Positions 52,296-59,976 of a stretch of 64,000 bases of DNA are shown in pieces. Every line of letters begins with the position of its first letter. Position 1 is the first letter of the stretch. The notes beneath the pieces are model-generated. The model saw only the letters and a list, made by a program, of their open reading frames with translations, did no database searches and was not told the DNA's origin. The position numbers were made by a program, and so were the translations under genes. The DNA lies in assembly GCF_020439865.1 (NCBI RefSeq), contig NZ_JAGRPF010000079.1, positions 62,001 through 126,000 of the forward strand. The letters are read 5' to 3'. The DNA is from Prosthecobacter sp. Its GTDB lineage: Bacteria > Verrucomicrobiota > Verrucomicrobiia > Verrucomicrobiales > Verrucomicrobiaceae.

Positions 52296-52919
52296 TCAGG
52301 GATGCTCGGGAGGTGGTGGCAGCGCGGAGGGGATCTCCATGCTGTCACGATGACGCAGATCATGCCAGAGCTCGGATACGACATAGATGCTGTCACGCCG
52401 TCGGGTTTTACTCAGAGACAGCGGCATGTGCAGGCGGCCTTTTGAGAGCCCGCCGCGGCGCATGACCACCACTTCGGCGTCTATCACAATGTCGTGCTGT
52501 TTTTTGGCATCGAGTCGTATGTAGGGGCCCAGCAGCAGGCTCGCCCGGGTGGTCCCGGCGGTGGCTGTCGGTTTGAACTCGGCTCGGCCTTCAAAGCCGC
52601 GTGGTTCCATGGGCGCCTCGAAACCGTCTTTGCTGCTGAGGCGCAGACTTTTGATTTCAAACCACCGCTGATCACTCTCTTTCCCGAAGGCGTGCATCCG
52701 CATCTGGTAGGGGCCGACTTCGGCGACGACGGCTCCACCGATCACCATGGCATTGAGGGCGATGCCAGACTCTTTGCCCTGAGGCATGAACTCCGCTCGA
52801 AATGCACTGCCGCCCACTTCGGGGGCAGGAGACGTGGCCGCGTATTCGACCCGGGTGGTGAAAAGATGGACGCAGGAAGGAACCAGCAGCAGGCAGAGGA
52901 GGGAATTCAGCGGGCGCAT
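52296..52919 (-). CDS. Lipoprotein of unknown function
   Basis: A 207-residue protein. The N-terminus MRPLNSLLCLLLVPSC is a lipoprotein signal with the lipobox Cys at 16. The mature region appears beta-rich: ALNAMVIGGAVVAEVGPYQM, WFEIKSLRLSSKDGFEAP, and ASLLLGPYIRLDAKKQHDIV. It ends in a short Pro-rich tail (SALPPPPEHP). No family recognised; the ORF has normal composition and a good signal, so it is likely real. It is divergent from the PEP-CTERM gene at 53044. Confidence 0.75.
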   Translation of the reverse strand: MRPLNSLLCLLLVPSCVHLFTTRVEYAATSPAPEVGGSAFRAEFMPQGKESGIALNAMVIGGAVVAEVGPYQMRMHAFGKESDQRWFEIKSLRLSSKDGFEAPMEPRGFEGRAEFKPTATAGTTRASLLLGPYIRLDAKKQHDIVIDAEVVVMRRGGLSKGRLHMPLSLSKTRRRDSIYVVSELWHDLRHRDSMEIPSALPPPPEHP

Positions 52920-53005
52920 GCCGACCAGAATGGAGGTTCGAGCGGTGACGGGCGAGTCCGAAATGGGGGGCCAGAATGTTTGAGTTGGGGTAATGATAAG
53001 TAATG

Positions 53006-53034
53006 TTGACAGTAATAATAATATTTTATATATT
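53006..53034 (+). promoter_or_regulatory. Sigma-70 promoter placing the start point at the start codon
   Basis: TTGACA (53006-53011), 17-base spacer, TATATT (53029-53034), in an unusually AT-rich patch of an otherwise GC-rich window. A perfect TATAAT also sits at 53035-53040 but with a 23-base spacer. Transcription would start at about 53041-53044, at the ATG 53044, so the mRNA would be leaderless or nearly so. Confidence 0.7.
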
Positions 53035-53043
53035 TATAATAAC

Positions 53044-53652
53044 ATGTTTTCAGTCCGACACTTCATCTTGATCGCGGCCCTCGCATTGCCCTTCGGCACT
53101 ATGCGGGCCTTGGACTGGAACGAGCTCAACGACGGAGACCTCTCCGGTGACGGCAATGCGCCGACCTTCATTCTTTTCACGGAGGGGGACAACCTGATTG
53201 AGGGCACGATGGGAGCCTTGGGTGGGGTAGGTCCGGTGGACGCTGATGTTTGGACGTTCACCATCGCGGCCGGCTACTACCTGACGGGGATCAACTTGGT
53301 GAGCTACTCAGCACCCACATCAGGTAATCAGTCCTTCATGGCAATCGACGACGCCAGCACGATCAACATGAGCGACCCCTCCCAGCACCTCAGCAACGGC
53401 TTGTGGACCGAAGAATTGGACGGATTTGGCAATACCTATACCAATCTGCTGGCCATTCTGGATGCCGGTCCCGAGTTTGGTGGCACCGGATTCGACGGTC
53501 CTTTGGGACCAGGAACTTACACGTTCTGGATTCAGGAAGGCTCCGAGCAAATTCAATACTGCATCGATTTCGTGGTTACTCCCGTGCCGGAGCCCGGAAG
53601 CGTCCTGCTGCTGGGGCTGGCGGGAATGCTGGCGTGGCGTCGTCGCCGGTGA
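53044..53652 (+). CDS. PEP-CTERM sorted exported protein
   Basis: A 202-residue protein. The ATG at 53044 begins a signal peptide (MFSVRHFILIAALALPFGTM). A beta-rich domain follows (WNELNDGDLSGDGNAPTF, WTFTIAAGYYLTGINLVSYS, LGPGTYTFWIQEGSEQIQYC). It ends with PVPEPGSVLLLGLAGMLAWRR, the PEP-CTERM anchor with VPEP, a hydrophobic span and Arg tail. An in-frame ATG at 52993 would translate the promoter region (Asn/Ile-rich) and is rejected. It should be exported and processed by exosortase. Confidence 0.9.
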   Translation: MFSVRHFILIAALALPFGTMRALDWNELNDGDLSGDGNAPTFILFTEGDNLIEGTMGALGGVGPVDADVWTFTIAAGYYLTGINLVSYSAPTSGNQSFMAIDDASTINMSDPSQHLSNGLWTEELDGFGNTYTNLLAILDAGPEFGGTGFDGPLGPGTYTFWIQEGSEQIQYCIDFVVTPVPEPGSVLLLGLAGMLAWRRRR

Positions 53653-53706
53653 ATGGCGGTATCGCCGATTGCAAAAAGCTTTCGTCGCAGGTAATGCGCC
53701 GCGCGC

Positions 53707-54759
53707 ATGATTCGAAATCTCCTGTTCGACTGGTCGGGCACGCTGGCGGATGACCTGCCCAGTGTCCTGCGTGCCGTGAACGGCATGCTGGGCGCCGCCG
53801 GACAGGCGGCGCTGACGTTGGAGGAGTTTAAATCACGTTTTCGGCTGCCCTACACGGAATTCTTCGAGGAGATGCTGCCAGGCGTTTCGCTGGAGCGATT
53901 GCAACAGCTTTATCTGGAGCATTTTCCGCATGCACACGAAGGCGTCACCTTGCTTCCCCATGCTGCGGAATTCATTCGTTACTCGGCAGCCTCAGGGCGG
54001 CGCATGGTCGTGCTGAGCAGCGCCCCCACGGAGCATGTCGAGGCGCAGGCCCGGGCGCTGGGGGTGCGAGATGCGTTTGAAATCATGCGCTGTGGAGTCA
54101 TCGACAAGCGATCGGAAATTCTCACGCTGCTCGCCGATCTCGACATGCGCGCCGAGGACACCGCGTTCATCGGAGACATGCGGCATGACATCGAGGCGGG
54201 GAAGGCCGCCGGCGTTCTCACAGTTGCCACCTGCACCGGCTACGAGAGTGCCGGGGCGCTTTTGACTGCAGGCCCTGACCTGCTGGTGACAGACTTGTCC
54301 CGGCTGCCCCTTTTACTGGGCCGACATGCCGAACAAGTGAACTCAATCCCGGTTTCCACTGTTGGAGCGCTGATTCTAAACAAAGCCGACGAAATGCTGC
54401 TGATTCGAACGCACAAATGGAGCCATCGCTGGGGCATTCCGGGCGGCAAAATCAAACGCGGGGAAACCTGCGAGGACGCGCTCGTTCGCGAAATCACCGA
54501 GGAGACGGGGCTTGCATTGCGTGACATCGAATTCGTGATGGTTCAGGACTGCATCGAGCCACCCGAGTTCCAGCGTTCCGCGCATTTTCTGCTGCTCAAT
54601 TACATCGCGCGCTGTGCCGATGAGGGGCCCCGGGTGGTATTGAACGAGGAGGCTCAGGAGTTCCTGTGGCTGCCGCTCGCGGAGGCGCTGCAGATCGAAC
54701 TGAACATTCCCACGCGGGTGCTCATCGACGAGTGCGTGCGGCGTGGACTTGTGTCATGA
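53707..54759 (+). CDS. HAD phosphatase-NUDIX hydrolase fusion, upstream of folB
   Basis: A 350-residue two-domain protein. Residues 1-200 are a HAD hydrolase: motif I FDWSGTLADD (Asp 8, with Ser at the usual second Asp), motif II VLSSAP, Lys 134 in IDKRSEI, and motif IV FIGDMRHDIEAGKAAG (156-161). Residues 215-350 are a NUDIX domain with a complete NUDIX box (247-269, GKIKRGETCEDALVREITEE...). FolB follows 7 bases downstream, so a role in folate synthesis is attractive: the NUDIX part could remove pyrophosphate from dihydroneopterin triphosphate and the HAD part the last phosphate. The domain calls are seen; the pathway role is inference. General housecleaning is the alternative. Confidence 0.9.
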   Translation: MIRNLLFDWSGTLADDLPSVLRAVNGMLGAAGQAALTLEEFKSRFRLPYTEFFEEMLPGVSLERLQQLYLEHFPHAHEGVTLLPHAAEFIRYSAASGRRMVVLSSAPTEHVEAQARALGVRDAFEIMRCGVIDKRSEILTLLADLDMRAEDTAFIGDMRHDIEAGKAAGVLTVATCTGYESAGALLTAGPDLLVTDLSRLPLLLGRHAEQVNSIPVSTVGALILNKADEMLLIRTHKWSHRWGIPGGKIKRGETCEDALVREITEETGLALRDIEFVMVQDCIEPPEFQRSAHFLLLNYIARCADEGPRVVLNEEAQEFLWLPLAEALQIELNIPTRVLIDECVRRGLVS

Positions 54760-54766
54760 TCCGCCG

Positions 54767-55123
54767 ATGAACCCGCCTGATGAAATCCGCATCTCCGCCC
54801 TGCGCCTAAACACGCACATCGGAGTGCCCGACGATGAACGCGCCGCCAGCCAGACACTGGAGGCAGACATTGCCATTCGGGTCCAGGCGAAGTTCGAGTC
54901 GATGCAGGATGAGATCGCTGCCACCATTGATTATGCCGCCGTTGCCGGGCGGCTTCGAGAACTCGCGGACGAACGTCCGCGGAGGCTGATCGAAACGCTT
55001 GCAGCGGAGATGGCGGCCTGCGTTCTCAATGAGTTCGGGGCCTCAGGCGTCACGATTGAGTTGCGCAAACGCATCCTCCCAGACACCGATCATGTGGCCG
55101 TGCGCCTGGTCCGGGGAAACTGA
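54767..55123 (+). CDS. folB: Dihydroneopterin aldolase
   Basis: A 118-residue protein with FolB features: LRLNTHIGVPDDERAASQTL near residues 10-29, TIDYAAVAGRL with the conserved Tyr, LIETLAAEMAACVL with the Glu, and IELRKRILPD with the catalytic-type Lys. It splits 7,8-dihydroneopterin into 6-hydroxymethyl-dihydropterin and glycolaldehyde in folate synthesis, and forms an octamer in known cases. The ATG at 54767 fits the short gap to the HAD-NUDIX gene; a start at 54743 would overlap it. Confidence 0.93.
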   Translation: MNPPDEIRISALRLNTHIGVPDDERAASQTLEADIAIRVQAKFESMQDEIAATIDYAAVAGRLRELADERPRRLIETLAAEMAACVLNEFGASGVTIELRKRILPDTDHVAVRLVRGN

Positions 55124-55158
55124 ACGCCACGCGCATCGGGCGGTCGAAGACTTCGATC

Positions 55159-55187
55159 TTGCCAGTCAAAGCCGACCCGCCTAGTAT
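55159..55187 (+). promoter_or_regulatory. Sigma-70-like promoter of the small lipoprotein gene
   Basis: TTGCCA (55159-55164), 17-base spacer, TAGTAT (55182-55187). The predicted start near 55194 leaves a leader of about 28 bases before the ATG at 55222. Confidence 0.5.
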
Positions 55188-55221
55188 CGAGGCCGGTTAA
55201 GAATTCAATCCTGCCAAAACA

Positions 55222-55536
55222 ATGACATCCCTGCGCCTATTATTAGCGGCCCTGTTCGCCACGACTGCTCTGGTTTCCTGTGGTTCCTTTGAACGTGTTG
55301 ACGCCCGCTACCCCACTGTTTCGCAGCAGGATGCCTATGATGTGAGCTGGGGGCTGTCTCCGCGCAAGTCACGTGGCAATCCGAAGCTCAAGTATCATTA
55401 CAATGCCCGGGACGAGTATTCCGCACCGGTGAGCGCCGCTCCATCAGCGCCTGCTGCTCCTGCGCCTGCTCCGGTCGTCTCTCCATCTCCCAGCGCCGCT
55501 CCGATCAGCCCGACGATTCCCGCAAACTTGCGCTGA
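55222..55536 (+). CDS. Small lipoprotein of unknown function
   Basis: A 104-residue protein with a lipoprotein signal (MTSLRLLLAALFATTALVSC, lipobox Cys 20). A short conserved-looking segment follows (YDVSWGLSPRKSRGNPKLKY). The last 35 residues are Pro/Ala/Ser-rich (APSAPAAPAPAPVVSPSPS), which looks like a spacer. No family recognised. It lies 40 bases before the cyclophilin gene on the same strand and may share its transcript. Confidence 0.75.
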   Translation: MTSLRLLLAALFATTALVSCGSFERVDARYPTVSQQDAYDVSWGLSPRKSRGNPKLKYHYNARDEYSAPVSAAPSAPAAPAPAPVVSPSPSAAPISPTIPANLR

Positions 55537-55576
55537 TCGATCCTTCTCAATCCCCCCCCTTCAACGCCAACACTAC

Positions 55577-56497
55577 GTGAAGACCCCGCTCCTGACCTGT
55601 CTCCTTGCCTTTGGTTTCCATGCCGTGCTGACTGCCCAGCAAATCAAGGCACCCGAGTCACTTCGGCCGAGCACTGCGCCGGCGGTTCCTGCGCCTGACA
55701 AGCCCGCGGCGGCGTCCACCGCAGAAATCGAAAGGCTGGCGGAAGAGGCTCAAAAGTCTCTGTTCCAGTCAGTGGACAAGTCGGGTGGCTCCAGCTCTTC
55801 GGCCAGTTCTTCGTTTGCCTCCTCCGGTCCCATACGGCTGCCGGCCCAGCGCCCGGAAGACCCCTCGCAGTGGGCGAAGGATTCGGTGCGCAAAATTGCG
55901 GTGATGGACATCGCTTTTGGCGGCTCCAAAGAGACTGTCATGATCGAGTTGTATCCGAACGATGCGCCGCAGACCGTGGCCAACTTCATCGATCATTGCG
56001 ACAGCGGATATTACAATGGTCTGGCCTTCCACCGCGCCATCGAAGGCTTTCTTGTTCAGACGGGGGATCCTTTGACCTCGGACGAGTCGGCACGCGAGAA
56101 ATGGGGAACCGGTGGTGAGGACAAAACGATTCCTGCCGAGATCAAACGCCCGCATCGCGTTGGTGCCGTGGCCATGGCGCGTCGTGCTGACAAGGTCAAT
56201 CCACAGCGCCGCTCGAACGGATCTCAGTTCTATGTGGCGCTGGGCAATTACGGAGCGATTGACGGCAAGTACACTGTCTTCGGCCAGGTAGTGTCTGGCT
56301 TGGAGACCCTGCAGCGCATCTCCATCATGCCGGTCGACGCCAACGACTGTCCTGTTGCGCGTATCGAGGTGAAGTCCATCAAGGTCATCGAGCAGAAAGG
56401 CCCCATGCAGGTTCAACCTGTGGTGGATGGTGAGCGTTACATGAAGCCCAACTCGGCCAGAGGGTTCGTCGGGCGTTTCCTGCACCGCGTCTGGTAG
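55577..56497 (+). CDS. Exported peptidyl-prolyl cis-trans isomerase (cyclophilin)
   Basis: A 306-residue protein, start GTG at 55577. A signal peptide (MKTPLLTCLLAFGFHAVLTAQ) is followed by a Pro/Ala/Ser-rich spacer of about 90 residues. The cyclophilin domain is at about 115-275: ELYPNDAPQTVANFIDHCD, YYNGLAFHRAIEGFLVQTGD (catalytic Arg), and SNGSQFYVALGNYGAIDGKY. It should help fold proline-containing proteins in the periplasm. The C-terminal extension of about 30 residues (YMKPNSARGFVGRFLHRVW) is unusual and unassigned. Confidence 0.93.
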   Translation: MKTPLLTCLLAFGFHAVLTAQQIKAPESLRPSTAPAVPAPDKPAAASTAEIERLAEEAQKSLFQSVDKSGGSSSSASSSFASSGPIRLPAQRPEDPSQWAKDSVRKIAVMDIAFGGSKETVMIELYPNDAPQTVANFIDHCDSGYYNGLAFHRAIEGFLVQTGDPLTSDESAREKWGTGGEDKTIPAEIKRPHRVGAVAMARRADKVNPQRRSNGSQFYVALGNYGAIDGKYTVFGQVVSGLETLQRISIMPVDANDCPVARIEVKSIKVIEQKGPMQVQPVVDGERYMKPNSARGFVGRFLHRVW

Positions 56498-56500
56498 TGG

Positions 56501-56516
56501 ACGGGCATCTGCCCGT
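56501..56516. terminator. Short hairpin between convergent cyclophilin and PQQ genes
   Basis: ACGGGC (56501-56506), loop ATCT, GCCCGT (56511-56516), four bases after the cyclophilin stop. There is no T-run on either strand, so it is a weak candidate. Confidence 0.35.
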
Positions 56517-56532
56517 GCAACTTGGGTGAGTT

Positions 56533-58053
56533 TTACCGCGCTGGGATTTCGAAGCACACTGCTTCATGGTCATTGCGCAGGAGCAGCCAGCGTCCCGCGA
56601 GCGTCGGCGGATTCCAAGTTTTGGAACTCAGGGCTTCAAGCCGCGCCACTTCCTCAAGCTTCTCGGGATTGGCTTTGACCAGCGCTACGAAGCCTTTTTC
56701 CGCCTGCATGAGCATCCACTGGTCACCCACGCGGATCTGCTGGCCGAAACCATAGCGGCCTTCGCGCCAGACACGTTCACCGGTGGCCAGGTCCACGCAG
56801 CAAAATGTGCCTTCGTCCACTGCGTAGGCGTGTGTGTCAAAGACGCTTGCGCTGCTAAACTTCGTGCGCGGTGCGCTGCTGCCCCAAAGTGATGCTACGG
56901 CGAGTTTGCCATCTGCACCGGCCTTGATCTCCAGCAGATGGGATTTCACGCCGTAGCTGGACGTCACCAGCAGGCGATCGGGGGCAGTCTGCACTGGCTG
57001 GGCCACTTTGGGGAACTGCCCCGGCCAGTCAAAGCTCCACAAAACAGTTCCGGTGCCGGGATCATGTCCGGTGACCGAAGCGTTGTTCACGTTCACGATT
57101 TGCTCGCGTCCTGCCAGCTTCAGTGCCACGGGCGAACAGTAGCTGCCGCCGTCTTTGCCTGCCTGCCAGACGATCTCCCCGCTTTCTTTGCGATAGGCTG
57201 TGAGGGAGGTTCCTCCCACGCCTCCGCTGCAGATCACCAGATCGCTGTTGATGAGCAACGGCGACGAACTTTTACCCCATTGCAGGTTGGTCGAAGCATT
57301 GGAGTCCTTGAGTGTTTTCCGGCTCCACTTCACCGCGCCGGTGGTGAGATCCAGGCAATTGAGAAGGTCCATTGCTCCCACGGTGAAGACCGTTCCGTTC
57401 GCCACATCCACCGTCGGTGTCGCCCGCGGGCCGATGCCGCCCATAGGTTCGTCAAACCGCACTTCATCGGCATGGGACCACAGCAGTTTACCTGTGGCAA
57501 TCTCGTAGCATGTCACGCACTCTTCCTTGCCTCGCTGTTCCTGCGTCAGGGCGCGATTTCCGACCACGGCAAAACCCGACCAGCCATCGCCGATTTCAAT
57601 GCGCCACACCTCGCGCGGCGGATGCGCCTTCCAATCCGTCTGCCAGTTTGGCTCTTTCAGCAGGCCATCGCCGCGGTCGCCCAGAAAGCGTGGCATTTCC
57701 GCGACTCCCTCGGGGACCTTGGTCTCGGTCGTGGTTTTTCCTGCGATGCTGTGAAGCTCAGGCAGCGACTCTTTTTTCTGCCAGCGCCAGGCCAGGCTCG
57801 GCAACGCCGAACCGTCCGCCGACCCATCGTAGCGGAACAGACTGAAAAAGCCGACGATCCCGGCAATCACGAGAAAGAGCCGTTTGAGGCGTGCTCCTCT
57901 CTTATGCAAAGCCCACCACAGCCCCGTGAGCAGCAGCCACAGCGGCAGCAGAATAATCACCGACGCAGCGCGCAAAGTGTGGTTCGTCGTCCAAAGCCAT
58001 GTGGTGATGCCACCGAGAATCAGTGTGAGGATGAGCGGGAATTTGGGAATCAT
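56533..58053 (-). CDS. Membrane-anchored PQQ-like beta-propeller protein
   Basis: A 506-residue protein. Three hydrophobic segments lie at the N-terminus (about 5-22, 28-48 and 58-74) instead of a cleaved signal. A linker of about 60 residues with FLGDRGDGLLKEPNWQTDW follows, then propeller blades such as CYEIATGKLLWSHA, CLDLTTGAVKWSRKT, YRKESGEIVWQAGKDGGSY and VTGHDPGTGTVLWSFDW. It resembles quinoprotein/BamB propellers, but no dehydrogenase signature was found. Divergent from the ThuA gene at 58156 with a 102-base shared promoter region. Confidence 0.87.
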   Translation of the reverse strand: MIPKFPLILTLILGGITTWLWTTNHTLRAASVIILLPLWLLLTGLWWALHKRGARLKRLFLVIAGIVGFFSLFRYDGSADGSALPSLAWRWQKKESLPELHSIAGKTTTETKVPEGVAEMPRFLGDRGDGLLKEPNWQTDWKAHPPREVWRIEIGDGWSGFAVVGNRALTQEQRGKEECVTCYEIATGKLLWSHADEVRFDEPMGGIGPRATPTVDVANGTVFTVGAMDLLNCLDLTTGAVKWSRKTLKDSNASTNLQWGKSSSPLLINSDLVICSGGVGGTSLTAYRKESGEIVWQAGKDGGSYCSPVALKLAGREQIVNVNNASVTGHDPGTGTVLWSFDWPGQFPKVAQPVQTAPDRLLVTSSYGVKSHLLEIKAGADGKLAVASLWGSSAPRTKFSSASVFDTHAYAVDEGTFCCVDLATGERVWREGRYGFGQQIRVGDQWMLMQAEKGFVALVKANPEKLEEVARLEALSSKTWNPPTLAGRWLLLRNDHEAVCFEIPAR

Positions 58054-58155
58054 GGCGGTGAAAGGATGGCATCTTTACGCCGGTTGCCGCTGAAAGGAAA
58101 TGCTTGGCGTAATTTCCCGTATGTCTCATCCTCCAATCGAGACCTGCCAACCATC

Positions 58156-59163
58156 ATGAAGCCATTTGTCCTTTCATTCCTTGCCACCTGCATCACAGCC
58201 TTCTCGCTGCACGCCTCCGATCATGTCGTCTATGAGCCGGCGGGTGAAGCCAAAGGCAAGCACATCGTGCTGCTCTCTGGAGACGAGGAATATCGCAGCG
58301 AGGAAGGCATGCCGATGTTGGGCAAGATTCTTAGCCAGCGTCATGGTTTCAAATGCACCGTGCTCTTCAGCCTCGGAGCTGATGGCACCATTGATCCCAC
58401 GGCTGGCGGCAGTTTGAGCCATCCCGAGGCGCTCGATTCGGCGGACGCCATCGTCATGCTCCTGCGCTTCCGTCATTGGGATGATGCGACGAGCAAGCGA
58501 TTCGAAGCCGCCATCAACCGCGGAGTGCCGATCATCGCATTGCGCACCAGCACGCATGCCTTCAACGGGTATCCGAAGGACAGCCCGTACGCGGCCTGGA
58601 ACTTCAACAACAATGGCGGCTGGGGGCGCAAATTCTTGGGAGAAACCTGGGTCAGCCATTGGGGTAAACACAAGGTTGAGGCCACCAAGGGCATCATTGA
58701 AGCTGCGAATGCAAACCACCCCGTTCTGCATGGTGTGAGCGATCTCTTCGCCAACACCGATGTCTATGAAGCCGCGCCTCCTGCCGATGCGGTTGTTCTG
58801 GTGCGCGGTCAGATTCTTCAAGGTATGACCGCGGACACTCCTCCTGCGAGCTACACGAAAGCGACCGCCGCCAAGGTCGAGCAGGATGTGAACACACCCA
58901 TGATGCCCGTTGCTTGGGTCCGCGTGGTGAAAAACGATGCGGGAACGGAAAACAAAATCCTCGCCACGACCATGGGCGCCGCCACCGACCTCGCGAACGA
59001 AGGGCTTCGCCGTATGGTCGTGAACGGCGTCTTCTGGGGCCTTGGTCTCGCGGTGCCGGAGAAGGCCGATGTGTCGATCGTCGGCGACTACAATCCCACG
59101 ATGTACGGTTTCAAAGGCAACAAGGCGGGCCTCAAGCCGGATGATTTCGTGTTGGCGAATTGA
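58156..59163 (+). CDS. Exported ThuA-domain protein (trehalose-utilisation-like)
   Basis: A 335-residue protein. The ATG at 58156 begins a signal peptide (MKPFVLSFLATCITAFSLHA); the frame runs open far upstream, but that part overlaps the PQQ gene on the other strand and is not used. The ThuA-like, glutamine-amidotransferase-type fold shows in KGKHIVLLSGDEEYRSEEGM, DAIVMLLRFRHWDD, GVPIIALRTSTHAFNGY, and NHPVLHGVSDLFANTDVYE. ThuA proteins are common in Planctomycetes and Verrucomicrobia near sugar or cytochrome-like proteins; the reaction is unproven. Likely periplasmic. Confidence 0.9.
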   Translation: MKPFVLSFLATCITAFSLHASDHVVYEPAGEAKGKHIVLLSGDEEYRSEEGMPMLGKILSQRHGFKCTVLFSLGADGTIDPTAGGSLSHPEALDSADAIVMLLRFRHWDDATSKRFEAAINRGVPIIALRTSTHAFNGYPKDSPYAAWNFNNNGGWGRKFLGETWVSHWGKHKVEATKGIIEAANANHPVLHGVSDLFANTDVYEAAPPADAVVLVRGQILQGMTADTPPASYTKATAAKVEQDVNTPMMPVAWVRVVKNDAGTENKILATTMGAATDLANEGLRRMVVNGVFWGLGLAVPEKADVSIVGDYNPTMYGFKGNKAGLKPDDFVLAN

Positions 59164-59191
59164 AACAGCCTGCCAGCCTGGTTGATCGAGC

Positions 59192-59968
59192 TCACTTCAG
59201 CTCAAACACAAACGGCAGGTTCTGCGCCGACATCATCTCCTTCTCCTTCGCCATGTAGCGTTCGGCGAGTTTGGCAAAACTGCCGTCGGCGCGCATGCGG
59301 GCGAGGACTTCGTTGACCTTCGCTTTGAGTTCGTCGTCGCCCTGTTTCAAACCGACGGCCCAGACCTCTTCGCGCAGCGGGGCGAGCAGTGCACGGGTCT
59401 TTTCCTCGTGCTTGAGCTGGTAGTTCATGATTGAGAGCTGGTCGTAGATCCATGCGTCGACATTTCCGTTCACGACTTCCATCACACAGGAGACATCGGC
59501 GTCGAGGGCGGTGATCTTGGCCTCTTTGAGGTTTTCGCGCGCCCAGCTTTCGCCCGTGGTGCCGAGGCGGACGACAATCTTGCGTCCGGGCGTCTTCAAG
59601 TCAGCAGCGCTTTGAACGGTGGAACCTTTTGCGGCCAGGATCGAAAGGCCGGTCTTCACATACGGCTCGGAGAAGTCGATCGACTTGCGTCGCTCCGGCG
59701 TGGCGGTCATGGCAGAGATCACGAGATCGATGGATCCCGTTCGCAGCGCGGTGATGAGCCCGTCGAAGTTGATGTTTCGAAACTCCACCTCACGTCCGAG
59801 AGCCTTGCCGATTTCTCGCCCGACTTCGACATCCACGCCGCTGATCTGGCCATGCTCATCGACGAATTCAAACGGCGGATAGGTCGCATCCGTGCCGATG
59901 ATGAGCTTGTTGCTGCGCGAGCAGGCGCAGAGAGAGAAAAGCAGACTCAGGGCAAGGAATCGAAGCAT
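59192..59968 (-). CDS. Amino-acid ABC-type substrate-binding lipoprotein
   Basis: A 258-residue periplasmic-binding protein of the polar amino acid family (SBP type 3). The ATG at 59968 begins a lipoprotein signal (MLRFLALSLLFSLCAC). IIGTDATYPPFEFVDEHGQI, FDGLITALRTGSIDLVISAM, TPERRKSIDFSEPYVKTGLS (carboxylate-binding Arg) and DAWIYDQLSIM (amino-binding Asp) are the ligand-site blocks. No permease or ATPase is adjacent, so it is an orphan binding protein here. It starts 8 bases after nadE and is probably co-transcribed with it. Confidence 0.92.
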   Translation of the reverse strand: MLRFLALSLLFSLCACSRSNKLIIGTDATYPPFEFVDEHGQISGVDVEVGREIGKALGREVEFRNINFDGLITALRTGSIDLVISAMTATPERRKSIDFSEPYVKTGLSILAAKGSTVQSAADLKTPGRKIVVRLGTTGESWARENLKEAKITALDADVSCVMEVVNGNVDAWIYDQLSIMNYQLKHEEKTRALLAPLREEVWAVGLKQGDDELKAKVNEVLARMRADGSFAKLAERYMAKEKEMMSAQNLPFVFELK

Positions 59969-59976
59969 GGGAGGAA

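Noticed and set aside
52993..53043. Upstream ATG extending the second PEP-CTERM protein by 17 residues
   Set aside because: It would translate the promoter region and put an Asn/Ile-rich stretch before a perfect signal peptide.
56938..58155. Plus-strand frame extending the ThuA gene upstream by about 400 residues
   Set aside because: It is antisense to the PQQ propeller gene; the signal peptide at 58156 marks the true start.
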